NCBI GenBank assembly: GCA_950106755.1
Contig: OX467084.1
Location: 27,841,213-27,905,212, forward strand
Length of the DNA stretch: 64,000 bases
Source of the DNA: Climacium dendroides
Lineage: Eukaryota; Streptophyta; Bryopsida; Hypnales; Climaciaceae
Direction of reading: 5' to 3'
Shown: positions 46,084 to 56,282 of the stretch, piece by piece
Layout of the letters: each line of letters begins with the position of its first letter
How positions within the stretch are numbered: position 1 is the stretch's first letter
The notes under the pieces: generated by a model
Databases searched by the model: none
What the model was told of the DNA's origin: nothing
Seen by the model: the letters and a program-made list of their open reading frames with translations, nothing else
Position numbers and translations under genes: made by a program

Positions 46084-46995
46084 ATGGTATTGCGCCAGTC
46101 CAGAAGGCGACGGCGAGGAAGCTCCGTTGAGCCTCAGATTCCCGCTGTCCAAAAGCCTCAGGTTATCAATTGTGATCACTCCTACCACAAAGATCAAGAT
46201 GGCGTCAGTAAGGCGACCTCGGATCTCAGCATTCTCGACCACGTGGTGGAGTTCGACAGAAAGTTTTCAGCCTGGGTTCATGAACATGGATTGGGCATCT
46301 TCTTTTACTTGTTTTTGCGCACCTTGGAGTTTTCGGGTGACGGCATCTTCCTCATCCCTTGTGCAGCTGCGACTTACCTGGCGCCCAAACCTAAACTCAC
46401 CCCGGAGCTTCGCATGTTCTTCTTCAACCTCTTCATGGCCTTTCTGTTTGATTTGATTTTTGTGTCGATTATCAAGAAGATCGTGCGCCGGCCAAGACCA
46501 GTGTACAACCGGGGTCACTTCAAAACTATCCAAGTGGACCACTGGTCGTTTCCCAGCGGCCACTCCACGCGAGCCTTGTTGGTGGTCACCATGTTTGGAC
46601 TCTACATTCCCATGTGGAAGGACCAATCTCACCGAATATGGCTGCCGTACCTACAGCATATTCTGAAGGGCCGAATTGAAATTCTGGAAGAATTTGCGCC
46701 CACAGCAGAAACTATTCTCATCAGCTTGATAGGAAGTACTGTCACTTCTTGGGCCGTGGCCACAACGTCGTCCCGGATCATTCTCGGGCGGCACTTCTTC
46801 TGTGATGTCGTGGCAGGGTCACTCCTTGGTATCTTCGAAGCGTTCTTCGCTTATTATTTTCTGGCTATTCCTATTGAAACTTCGGAGACCATTCACCGGT
46901 ATATAAGTGGCTTTTTTGGCACTCTTGAGGACAGTACTTGGATGCTGTTCCACGGAAAAAACCCTCTTGCGGTTCACGAAATTGGGAAGAGATAA
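46084..46995 (+). CDS. PAP2-type lipid phosphate phosphatase (LPP-beta/PLPP6-like)
   Basis: An intact, intronless gene for 303 residues. Such enzymes remove phosphate from lipid phosphates or polyisoprenyl diphosphates in membranes, usually the ER. The three PAP2 motifs are complete: Lys131-X6-Arg138-Pro139, Pro157-Ser-Gly-His160, and Ser230-Arg231-X5-His237-X3-Asp241. Hydrophobic segments lie at about 72-100, 112-130, 162-178, 210-228 and 242-265. The Phe-Asp-Arg lead-in, the Leu-Glu-Phe-Ser-Gly-Asp-Gly segment and the Arg-Arg-Pro-Arg-Pro block are like plant LPP-beta and animal presqualene-diphosphate phosphatase (PLPP6). The N-terminus is basic (Arg run 7-11). The ATG at 46084 is the first after the in-frame stop at 46042. 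Oddity: 70 residues separate His160 and Ser230, with a charged insert at about 179-208, which seems longer than usual. The substrate is not predictable from sequence. Confidence 0.9.
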   Translation: MVLRQSRRRRRGSSVEPQIPAVQKPQVINCDHSYHKDQDGVSKATSDLSILDHVVEFDRKFSAWVHEHGLGIFFYLFLRTLEFSGDGIFLIPCAAATYLAPKPKLTPELRMFFFNLFMAFLFDLIFVSIIKKIVRRPRPVYNRGHFKTIQVDHWSFPSGHSTRALLVVTMFGLYIPMWKDQSHRIWLPYLQHILKGRIEILEEFAPTAETILISLIGSTVTSWAVATTSSRIILGRHFFCDVVAGSLLGIFEAFFAYYFLAIPIETSETIHRYISGFFGTLEDSTWMLFHGKNPLAVHEIGKR

Positions 46996-47179
46996 TAAGT
47001 TCAGAATCCTACATTTATGGTCTCCGCCATCCAAGCTTCAATTCGGGAAAGATCGAGAACTTGTTACATCTTATGCTGTTATTCACCTACAACTGATCTT
47101 CAGGAAAGTAGTCTGGCAAGCAAGATGGGCAAGCTTGTTCAGTAGATACATGTTAAAACTTATGAAGAATTGCCATAAA

Positions 47180-47185
47180 AATAAA
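47180..47185 (+). terminator. Possible polyadenylation signal (AATAAA)
   Basis: AATAAA lies 185 bases after the stop codon of the phosphatase gene, in a plausible 3' UTR position. Plant signals are loose, so this is only suggestive. Confidence 0.35.
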
Positions 47186-47220
47186 TTCTCCAGAATCGGG
47201 GTGACAGCAAGCTGAGTGCA

Positions 47221-49196
47221 TGAGGTTCGAGGTATCGTAATTGATTCCCTATTTCCGCCCTCTATGGATTTTGGATTTCGTTTCCACCAGCAGTCACGCA
47301 GCTAAATTTCACCAATTCAAACGATATTTTAATTGAGAAAGATGATTGTGCTTTTCCAGATTTCGGCTATGATCGTCAATTTCTTTAAATTGGCACGATC
47401 CTGGCGCCAATTGTGGCATAAATGTACAGTACATATCTAAGGATCTAAAATCTAGTATGGACTTATGTTTCAGAACGCGCAATCTGAAAGGTTCTAACTT
47501 ATTGTATTGGAATACCGCCAGCTAGGGCCGAAATTGACGATTTATTGCCATACGTCAGGGCCGTCTTCTTGATGAACTACAATTTCCAGGTACATTCTTG
47601 GGTGAGCTCAGTTGGACTTCACCAGAGGAACGACGAGTCAGAGAGCAAGCACGATGGCCCATAAATTATGCTTTTCCTGGGTGCAGGGTTGGACTGGCGA
47701 GTCTCTCCGCTTAACTCGTGCTCGTCACAGATATCATAATTATTTCGTGGGCAGATACTCCAGATAGCACGAGCATGGCAGTAATTACTGATTGTTCCTC
47801 AGCGGCTCCTCAGCGGCAGGAATTGTCGAGACTCGAGAGGTAAGTTACAGGGAAGAATGAAGACACTCAGCAAACAAGTGGACTTTGATCGTAGCAGTGG
47901 ACTCCGACCTAACTTTGTCAGAGCTTGAATACTAGATACAAAGTGATCGATAACCCTAACATTTGCTCAGGAGTCTGCTCTCTCCCTTGTTTCTATTCCA
48001 TGAGGTAGAACCACCAGATCAATTAAAAGATTTCAGGACAGATGAGGAGCAGTGTGAGGCAATGGAGAGATAAGAAATGTTGGGACTGTGAATTTTCAGT
48101 AATTTTATTTCCAAAATTAAAATTACTATAAATTTTGGGAGTCAAAAGTGCTCCAAACCATCAAGAGACTACTTTCCTGATCAGTACTTCTTGCATTCTT
48201 TATGACACTTTGGGACATGTATCATGGCCTTATTAATTCCAACCTTGGAAATAAGAGAAAAATTACATTTCAAGCTTAGGTTGTAAATCCGTTCCAACTT
48301 TGATTGGAAATAATTGCACCCTACAAGTTGGGTATGGATCCCTAATTGGGAATGGGTGGTTCTACCCTAATTCTTGTGACTTCTGCTTCACTATGCAGAG
48401 TTGTACAAGGGTTGTGATTGACCTTGGAATTCCTAGGCCTATTCACTGCCTAAAATAGGACCACTTTTTGCATTACTCATCCACAATTATAATATCCCCT
48501 ATGGTGATCTACCATTCTTCATGCATCAATGTGTTGTAATGTTAGTCATGGTTGGATGGGATGGGTAAGCTAAGCATTCACAACCCAATTTTGGACTAAG
48601 TAATATGAAAGTAATGTGAATGTAAATTGAACCATGTTGTAAGAAATACTATGTTGAGCCCTAGGATATATTATTTCCATAAAGCCTTGGCTTGATCTTT
48701 GATTATATTTTAGCAGATGTAATAAAGTAGAATCAAGCTTTAAATATTTCAAGAGATGTAACTTAGGCACAATGGTGCATGCACTTGTTACATCTCCAAA
48801 TTTTTCAAAAGTTTGTCATTTGAAAAAAAATTTGTCAGTGAAGCTTAACAGCAAGTTATGTGCAAAATCCTCGGGCATGACGAGATGTACACCCCTTGAG
48901 TTGAGCTTTTGAAGATGTAACATCCAATCATACACTTGGGTCAAGGGAAAGTTGTTTATATAATAAGGGGGTATTTTGAAGTTACCAACCATAATTTCAA
49001 TAGTTGAATTTGTTCAACTAAATTCAATTATGGGTCAAAAAAAAAGTGCACCATAATGTCAAGGCTCCTTCCTATTAGAAAAGTACTATATGTCTTTTCT
49101 ATTCCAATGTCATGAATATAAAATTAGATTCTATTTGAGTCTAGAGGAGATTTGAATTCTTTAAGAAAAAAATAATGTAAAAAACATACAATCACC
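47221..49196. other. Gene-island flank, then intergenic DNA
   Basis: To about 48070 the composition stays gene-like, but I find no open frame or RNA that can be supported. Beyond that it becomes AT-rich; a truncated ACCCTAA-type MITE end may lie near 48360. Confidence 0.45.
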
Positions 49197-50121
49197 TTAA
49201 CCCCTAAAGGTTCAAATAACAATTTTTGGCAACATCACATTTTTGGTCATCCATTTATGAACATAATTATTTTTTAATTTTTTTCTTCAAAATTTTCACT
49301 CAACATCTGATTAAGGAAGCGCAACAATTTTCATAATTTTTTACTACATGGTTAAAAATTTCTTGTATGATGTGTAATTTCTTCGGAGTGTAGTCATCCT
49401 TTACAATTTAGAAAAAAACATTTTTTAAAAAATAAAAATTTGAAATTGGTATTTTAAATTTATGTATATGCAAAAAGCTTTGAATCATTTCATTTTGATT
49501 AATGAAATGAAATTTATAAGGAGTTTTAGTTTGCAGGTGGTTCTCAAATCTTTATTCTAAAATAAACTTTAAAGTCCTTTATTGAACTCAACTTTCAATA
49601 TTTTTGGAAATAGATAAAATCATAGGATGAAGATTGTTTATTACAACATTACAACCATTGGGATTAGCATTTTTCAATTCTAAAACTAAATTTTGAACAA
49701 TATAGTATTTTAAGTCATTCTCTACTTCATTCTACTCAATAATTTTTTCAAGCATGAATACAAAATATTTTTTTTTGAAATTTTTCATATGTATTTCCAA
49801 CTTATTTCTTCAACATATTATAGAGAGTTGCAAGTTGTAGGATCTACACATTTTTGTGTAAAAATTTTGAAAGATGAAATCTAATCATTTGGGAAGAGTT
49901 GAAAATACTTATATTTAAAATTTGAGCATCATGATTTTGCAATTGATGAGGTTTCTTATTATGAATTTTTAGGAAGGTGTACTTTAACAATTTAACTAAA
50001 GGATCCTATAACTACATTTGTTAAAAAAATAAGTATAGGTGAAGATTTTAGCCTTGCTTCAAAGACTAGTATTTTGAAGGAGTTTTGGACCTCTAAAACA
50101 TGAAAGAAGTTTAGGGATTAA
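49197..50121 (+). mobile_element. TTAA-CCCCTAAAGG family, copy 5
   Basis: It starts TTAACCCCTAAAGG and ends TTTAGGGATTAA, about 925 bp. The left half follows copy 1 closely (GGCAACATCAC, then TCATTTCATTTTGATTAATG, then ACAACATTACAACCATTGGG). The right third diverges, so it may be a recombined or older copy. Confidence 0.8.
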
Positions 50122-50981
50122 AGCAACATTTTGATCAACTTGAAAAGCATGACAGGGGAAGTAAATTTACTATGAGTGTGCATGGACTCCATTATGACAC
50201 TTGATCTCTATTCTGCGGTTGTGTAATGGTAGAGCCCTCTTGGTGAAGCCATTTGCACTTACACAAGAAGGGAATATTGACGCACAGAACCTCACCTCAA
50301 CCATTATTCATGACTCATTTAGATAAAGTCAATTGGGGTTTGTGCTAGTATCGTAAGTGCTTCAGTCTCCCTTGATCCAAGCGTTTTCGATTATTTCCTT
50401 CAGGTGATACACCAAACAGAAAATGAGCTTCAATATTTGCTACGTTGTTATACGCAAGTGTGCAGTCGACCACAGTAAAGTTTTGAATGGCAGTAAGCAA
50501 GAGCGTTCACTGGGTACGAAGTGTCACTGTCAGTATAGCTATCACCTTGTCCAGACAATTACCACCTTTGCTCGAGTATCGTCGGGAAAAATGCTCAAAA
50601 TTCTCCAGAAAGAATGTATGGGCTGCCGTCTGCTTCTATTGGTCTCCTTGTGACATGCTTGTGAAGCTAATATCGAAGAGTCTCAATATGTACACCCTCA
50701 TCTCAGAATTGTGATTCAACTCAAATACCTAAGTTAACATACAAACACACCTGCAAAAAAAAGCATGCTCTCTTTGCATGCAAGCACAATCTGCACCCAC
50801 AATAAACTCAAGATTCGATGGCACGATCCACACGGGCTGAAAGAGAAACGTGGATACGTTTGTCAAAATCAACAGCGGTCGTCCGAAAATGACCTAAATC
50901 CACAGATAGCACATGATGGAAGTCATAATTACATACAGAGACGAGGCGTAGTTAGGATTTAGGGTTTGCAAGCTAATGAGC
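50122..50981. other. Spacer and probable 3' region of the membrane protein gene
   Basis: Composition turns gene-like from about 50200. The open frames of 65-76 codons overlap one another and have no recognisable motif. Part of this is likely the 3' UTR of the minus-strand gene ending at 50982. Confidence 0.4.
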
Positions 50982-51980
50982 TCAATCTTTCCTCTTGCCT
51001 CTACCTCCGGGAACTGCTTTGGAGATGCTTTGCTCTCGGAAGACGCAGTAAGCCGAGACAGCGAATGCAGGTCCGAACACGCAAGCTCCCACGACTTCTA
51101 GCAACGCGATGAGAATCCCGTCTTCGAGTGCCGTGAGATAGACGAACGACAGGAACAGCGACAGCAAGTCGATCAACAAGAAGTAGACTGCATACTCGTC
51201 GGGTCGAAACGACGTCAAGAGCTGGAGAGTCCGGCCGGGAAGCTCCGGGTCGCGGATCACGTACAAGATGGCCACTAGGTGCCATGTCAGTCCGAATCCG
51301 GCTTGAAGGAGATGGAGCGCGATCACGCCCTTGTGCCCCTTCTGCTGCTGTGCGTCGGCCCCCCAGTTGAACGGCAGATACGCAAGAGTGACAGCAGCGG
51401 GCATGACCTGGAACAGCAAGCACGCCATCTGCTTCTGGTCCGTCCTGAGGGGAAAGAAGAGCGCGATGATGTTGAGCCAGAGGAACAGGAAGGCGAAAGC
51501 GATGGCGGCTACTCGCGGTAAAGAAATCTTCTTCTTCCATATCTGGTGAGGATCGCGATTCGCTCCATCGGTGAGGAAGTACGTGGTGAGCCAGAGGAGT
51601 GGGAACGAGACCGACACGCCTGTTAATTGCGCGACGCTACTGTGGATCCAGGTGGTGGACAGAAACAAGCTGGACTTGATTCTGGAGCCTTCTACAGCCA
51701 TGAAGGCCAGCACGGAGACGACTAGCGAGCCGATGTAGCCCGTGACAAATTGACCCTCGTGCGAACTCTGCGCGCTGACGAAGAAATTCACCAGGAAACA
51801 GAGGACTTGGTCGAGGGCGGGAATGTTGGACCTCCACGAAAACGCGACATAGTCCGGGCAGCCTTTCGATAGCAGGGCCATTCCGGGTTCACTGTTTCGG
51901 AACAGCAGAAAGCCCGTGAGAATAGCCCATGCCACCACGGGCAATGACACCACCGCGCGCATGGTCAACGATTGCGCCAT
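50982..51980 (-). CDS. Polytopic membrane protein, uncharacterised (332 aa)
   Basis: An intact, intronless frame. The chosen start is the first ATG (51980) after an in-frame region without one; the residues after it form a first hydrophobic segment (about 8-27). Further hydrophobic segments lie at about 55-70, 78-96, 113-136, 155-176, 184-202, 217-242, 264-284 and 288-313, so roughly eight span the membrane. The C-terminus is short, Gly-rich and basic (Arg-Gly-Lys-Arg-Lys), cytosolic by the positive-inside rule. There is no signal for a known transporter, receptor or enzyme family. The spacing of segments and an Asn-Ile-Pro-Ala-Leu-Asp motif before the second segment remind me of uncharacterised fungal integral membrane proteins, some found in terpenoid gene clusters. 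This is a weak recollection, not a match. GC is high compared with surroundings. The start region is duplicated upstream (see 51954-52212). Confidence 0.75.
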   Translation of the reverse strand: MAQSLTMRAVVSLPVVAWAILTGFLLFRNSEPGMALLSKGCPDYVAFSWRSNIPALDQVLCFLVNFFVSAQSSHEGQFVTGYIGSLVVSVLAFMAVEGSRIKSSLFLSTTWIHSSVAQLTGVSVSFPLLWLTTYFLTDGANRDPHQIWKKKISLPRVAAIAFAFLFLWLNIIALFFPLRTDQKQMACLLFQVMPAAVTLAYLPFNWGADAQQQKGHKGVIALHLLQAGFGLTWHLVAILYVIRDPELPGRTLQLLTSFRPDEYAVYFLLIDLLSLFLSFVYLTALEDGILIALLEVVGACVFGPAFAVSAYCVFREQSISKAVPGGRGKRKD

Positions 51981-52212
51981 TGAGCTCCAAAATTCTCGCA
52001 ACACTGTCACAAGCCAAAGACTAATGACATGGTTTCGGTAATTCAAGACCTCAAATCCTCACCAATTGAAAAATTTACACTAGCGCGCATGGCCGACGAT
52101 TGCGCCATTGCGCTCCACAATTCCCCACAATTCTCGCAACGCTGTCACAAGCCAAAGACTAATTCAATGCTTTCGGTAATCCAATCTCAAAACCTCAAAC
52201 CCTCACAAATCG
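51954..52212 (-). repeat. Tandem duplication of the start-codon region
   Basis: 51954-52065 and 52083-52212 are direct copies (GCGCGCATGG, then ACGATTGCGCCATTG, then CTGTCACAAGCCAAAGACTA) with small indels, including a repeated CACAATTC block in the second unit. Both units contain the reading ATG-GCG-CAA-TCG of the membrane protein start on the minus strand. The duplication therefore placed a second start codon in the leader of the gene. Confidence 0.85.
52043..52108 (-). CDS. Upstream ORF (21 codons) made by the duplication
   Basis: The duplicated start codon at 52108 opens a frame that begins with the same Met-Ala-Gln-Ser as the main protein, runs 21 codons and ends at TGA 52043-52045. It lies 63 bases before the main ATG and in a different frame. 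If the transcript starts upstream of it, it would act as an upstream ORF and could lower translation of the main frame. Whether it is transcribed is unknown. Confidence 0.45.
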   Translation of the reverse strand: MAQSSAMRASVNFSIGEDLRS

Positions 52213-52472
52213 AACAAGCGTTTCTATCCGTTCGCTTGAATCCCTAAACAAACGACCTAACTAAAAAATCCAATCCACTAATCCATTCTGTCAATTTGAC
52301 CTAGATACTTACTGCACTTGCGTCACAGACAGATTGAAGACACCAACTAGAGACATGAGAGGCATTGTGTCACGCTAACTAAGTTACGAAAATCTCACCA
52401 GGTGATCCCTGTAAGCTCACCGATCAAGCTCCGCTTGACCACACAAACCTGGATGCTCCAGAAGATGATCAA

Positions 52473-53021
52473 ATGCACGCCATTCTCTTAAGACAATGCA
52501 TTTGCACGAGGCGGCTGTCGCAAAGCTTGTGGTCCATGGGAGAATCTAGACGGGGAGGTGAGATGGTGTCGGGACTCGGGAAGAAGAAAGACAGAAAGAA
52601 CACGGGAAAGCGGAGTACTGTATTTCAACGAAGGCTGGTCATTGGACCCGACCGGTTGAGATCCTTGTCACTGTGTGGCCACCTAGGATTTTTCTGGTTG
52701 GTTTGGAGCCTCGTAGGTTCTGATGGCTCTGCGAAAGTGCGAGTTGCCTGTGGTTGGGAATATGCGGACGTGGTTGAGTCTGGTTGGGGCACGTGTCGGT
52801 TGAGACCCCAGAGTGTCCACAATTTTTTAAGCCAATGCGAAGTACCTATTTCGGATAACTTAAGCATTTCAGTGTGTATGAGTTGGGAAAGTCATGCTTC
52901 AATGTGTGCAAAAATAAGGTTGTTGAAGAATGCCAGAAAAAACAGAATTTTTTCTCTTAGAATAAATATTTTATTGAATATAAAAGAGGATTTTTCATCT
53001 GAACCCATTCCAATTTCATAG
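52473..53021 (+). CDS. 182-codon open frame, probably not a gene
   Basis: It starts at an ATG divergent from the membrane protein gene, 490 bases away, and is the longest unrecognised frame in the window. The first 110 codons are Arg/Ser/Gly-rich with no motif, in the GC-rich promoter side of the island. The last 60 codons run into a TA-flanked AGGTA-type element (52830-53200). It is most likely chance in a GC-rich leader or promoter region, or a very recent orphan gene. Confidence 0.15.
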   Translation: MHAILLRQCICTRRLSQSLWSMGESRRGGEMVSGLGKKKDRKNTGKRSTVFQRRLVIGPDRLRSLSLCGHLGFFWLVWSLVGSDGSAKVRVACGWEYADVVESGWGTCRLRPQSVHNFLSQCEVPISDNLSISVCMSWESHASMCAKIRLLKNARKNRIFSLRINILLNIKEDFSSEPIPIS

Positions 53022-53200
53022 ACTCACCTATTCTGATTACCTTTGGCACTTTTTCCTAAGCCAAAAAATAAGAGAGATGAATGGGCGAGAAGGAACAAAC
53101 AAAGAATCTTTCTCAATAACCACTGCATTCAACTGCTGTCTACAATAGGTTAATCTACGAAACCATCATGGGGGCCGGTCCAAAATAGGTACTTCTACCT
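52830..53200 (+). mobile_element. AGGTA family C MITE (AGGTAGAAGTACCTA ends), copy 1
   Basis: The right end CAAAATAGGTACTTCTACCT is followed by TA. The left end is disturbed but keeps GCGAAGTACCTATTT. Shared interior blocks with the copy at 53255-53524 are TTTAAGCATTT or CTTAAGCATTT, then GTGTGCAAAAATAAGG, then CTCAATAAYCACTGCATTCA-like sequence. It is non-coding. Confidence 0.65.
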
Positions 53201-53204
53201 TAGT

Positions 53205-53254
53205 TATAAAACTGATGATTTCCAAAGTCATCCCGTTGTCCTTTAAGAGTTAAG
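53205..53254 (+). repeat. Right end of a TTAACCCTTAAA-type MITE
   Basis: GATGATTTCCAAAGTCATCC, then TTGTCCTTTAAGAGTTAA, matches the right 47 bases of the element at 41517-41723. It is sandwiched between two family C copies. Confidence 0.6.
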
Positions 53255-53524
53255 GTAGAAGTACCTATTTCCCAAAATTTAAGCATTTGAGCCTCTACAA
53301 TAATGGAAATTTATTGAGAAATTGAGCTCGATGTGTGCAAACATAAGGATGAGAAAGAATGAAAAAAAAATCCTTCAAGCTATTGTGGTTAGCTTTGGTG
53401 CTTCTCCCTAAGCAAGGAAAGAAGAAGAATTTTTCTCAATGAATAGTGCATCCAACTATTGTCTATAATAAGCTAGCCTAAAAAGCCATGACAAAGGAGT
53501 TGTCCATAATAGGTACTTCTACCT
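53255..53524 (+). mobile_element. AGGTA family C MITE, copy 2 (270 bp)
   Basis: The inverted ends AGGTAGAAGTACCTATT and AATAGGTACTTCTACCT are perfect over about 17 bases. TA precedes the left end; the right flank reads TC. It is non-coding. Copy 1 lies directly to the left in the same orientation. Confidence 0.75.
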
Positions 53525-53761
53525 TCTTTGAATTTGAAAGATGCATTTGCATTCTAAGGCCAAAGTTGCTTCAAAATTTTTCTTCTTTAAGTATTGCCTA
53601 ATAGAATTTCTTTTAGTTTATGAGGTAGTTCTCTCATTAGTGAACTTGACTATATATCATGGATATTGAGGGATTAATCCTTTATCATTATTGTCACTAA
53701 AATTTGCAATATGATTGTATGTCTTGTTTGTGATAGTTATTTGTCTTTAATATTGTAAAAT

Positions 53762-54902
53762 TTAATTCCTAAAGGACCAAGGATCTTTTTTTTTGCCAAA
53801 AAACATTCAAAATTGCCATTTTTTTTGTCAAGGAGTAAAAAAATTTGGAAATTGTTTTTTTCATATCTAATAGTAGTATCTTGCACCTAACTAGTACAAG
53901 AATATGTGGAATAAATTTAGATATTTTGATTGCACAGATTGCAAGATATTCAAGTTTAAAGTTAAAAATACAAGTTTTTTTGCACATTGTGGGATTAGAT
54001 TATTTGACTTTGAACCTTTTTAACTTAATTTTTTTGCACTATAGAGTTTTGAGGTTTAAATCTATGGTGGGGAATTGAAAGTCTCAAAAAAATTTAATTT
54101 TCATTCTTAAGAAAATTGTTAGTAGAAGTAGGGATAAGATAGAAGGAAGATCTAAACATTAGAAGGAATTTGAGGGCAATAGAAGATTGCGAATTCCCAT
54201 GAATTCCTGGATTAGGGATTTGCGGAGAATTCTAAAAACTCTATCAAATTAGTAGTTTAACGTGGCTGAGACTATGCCAAGTTGGATAATATTAATTAAT
54301 TATTGATTTTTTTGATTTTTTTGATATTTTGATATATTTTCAATTCGGGGAACAAGCCTAAAGTGACCCTCCTAAGCCCTCAAACCTCATCTAATGTATA
54401 ATATCTCTAAGATGGAATTAAAATGTACTAATTCCAATGGTGATATTATACTAGCAAGAAAGCTAAACCATGTAGAACATGTTTTTGGAAGATTGTAAAA
54501 ATTGAATTAAAAAATGAATCCTATAAGTTATTTTTTTTGCAAAGGTGCTTTAATTGCCCCCCCCCCCCCCCCAAAAGATTGTCCATAACTTTCACATCAC
54601 TTATCCAAATGAAATGAATCAAAGCTTTATGTGTAAATAAAAATATAATATATGAGAAAAAAATTTAAATTTTAAAATCAAAACTAAAATTTTTTCCACT
54701 ACTCAATCTACCATATTTTGAGCTTATCTTGGCATAACTTTTGTTTCCAAACATCAATTAAAAAATAAATTATATTTGCATGAAAAAATACTTTTTTTAA
54801 CTTTAAATTTTTTTTTAAAAATTATGACACAAATTGATATTATAAGTACCTGTCCAAAATCCAATTTATCCCTCTAAGGGACAATGGTCCTTTAGGGGTT
54901 AA
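53762..54902. mobile_element. TTAA-ended element (1.14 kb), divergent relative of the CCCCTAAAGG family
   Basis: It starts TTAATTCCTAAAGGACC and ends GGTCCTTTAGGGGTTAA, so the inverted ends fit the family. The interior shares only short blocks with the other copies. It carries a run of 16 C at 54557-54572. Sequence on either side (about 53630-53760 and 54910-55060) is partly similar to 62935-63150, which may be a related site without this element. Confidence 0.65.
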
Positions 54903-55535
54903 TATTAACTCCTTTCATAAGTCAAGTTGAGGAATCTATGAATTTGTATTTGTGTGATCTTTAAACATGTCATGTGGCCGCTCAATTATAGTAGTCACAT
55001 GAGATTTAATACAAATCAAAATTACCCAATTTTGAATATCTAACTCACCATGTAGAGACATGTCATAGATTATAAAGATTGCCATAGATTTGGAGAAGAA
55101 TCATGTCCCTAACCACATTCTAACAACCCTCCAATATACCAATTACAAGAAAAGGTGATAGTAATTTAGATTGCACTTCTCCTCAATATACAAATTTTAA
55201 TGTATTTTCGTACTTTGAAGAATGTTTTCCCAATAGCCCAAAGGAGTTGCTAGGCCCCCTTGAAACCAATACAACATGATGCACCAACATTGTTCATATT
55301 ACAAACCTACAATGTTTACAACATTTTCTTCAAACAACCATTTGTCATTGCATTAAAGCCATGTTATGGCATGTGGATTGCGAGCTCAAATCTGTAGACA
55401 AATTCTTTTTAAAATAATTTTTTTGCTAAATTGAAAAGGTCAGCACAGATTACGAGTTCCAAAGTTGCGGATTCAGTTCTCAAAGGGAGGGGGCCTTTTT
55501 GAGGCCTCATTCTTTTTCTAATGTAATCACTTTTG
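54903..55535. other. Intergenic DNA
   Basis: It is AT-rich with no supportable gene. CTCAATTATAGTAGTCACAT near 54985 is repeated in variant form near 63110. Confidence 0.5.
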
Positions 55536-55811
55536 TCATGGTTTTACACCCAAAAGATAGAAGGTCCTATTGAAATCAATATATCGCTCCTTGGTACCAT
55601 TCAAGACTTGATTGAGGCTACTAATCATGTGTGTTTCAATTGAATGGATGACTAATATGGGACCATTCCTAGCTTCTAAAATGAACAACTTCAATTCATG
55701 AAAACCTTTGAACATCTCAATACAAAAAAACGACAAGAATTTCAGGACCTCCGGTGATTCTGTCTTTATAAGTGTTGCCGTGCTTGAAGATACCAATGTC
55801 GCATGGATCAA
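55536..55811 (-). CDS. 91-codon coding-looking fragment, unknown
   Basis: The minus-strand frame has balanced, protein-like composition (Ser/Thr-rich start, then a Phe-rich helix, an Ala-Arg-Asn-Gly-Pro-Ile-Leu-Val-Ile segment, and Lys-Glu-Arg-Tyr-Ile-Asp near the end). It opens with TTG and has no early ATG; an in-frame stop lies a few codons further upstream. It could be one exon of a gene or a relic. I recognise no family. It lies downstream of the F-box pseudogene on the same strand. Confidence 0.2.
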   Translation of the reverse strand: MIHATLVSSSTATLIKTESPEVLKFLSFFCIEMFKGFHELKLFILEARNGPILVIHSIETHMISSLNQVLNGTKERYIDFNRTFYLLGVKP

Positions 55812-56282
55812 TATGGGTGAATAAGAGGCGACTGATTAGTAGTGCTGGGAGCATTTACAGCATCACTTCTGATCCGAAAATATCAAAACTGGGCAATACC
55901 GTATATACTGTAAATCAACTTCCCTGGTCAGGAACATGCTCGACATAACTTACATCACAAAATCACATAATAATCATACTCTACACATTCTTCTTCACGT
56001 TACTGTTCATGACATAAAGTTCTTCAGCAATTGAGAGAATACAACCAAAGTAAAGGATTCAGAAGTCTCACATTCATACAAGGGAGCAATCCTGGTACTG
56101 AGTGAAGAGCCAATGCTCAGCTGCTTCGCTCTCAAAATTTTGCAAGAAAATTTAGGGCGTTGAGACATGTTCCGAAAATGCAGCTTCACCAAAATCCAGA
56201 ACCATTGCAGCAAAATTCAATCTCGGACAAAATATGCTTTGGGAAGAAGGATCCAATTACGTACGAGGGATCAGCACTTCCT

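Noticed and set aside
50218..50290. tRNA-like string (GTGTAATGGTAGAGCCC)
   Set aside because: It resembles a D-arm and A box, but no T-arm (GGTTCRANNCC) or closing acceptor stem follows.
51001..51540. 179-codon minus-strand frame inside the membrane protein gene
   Set aside because: It lies in another frame of the intact gene at 50982-51980. Its Arg/Ser/Pro-rich composition is the usual shadow of GC-rich coding sequence.
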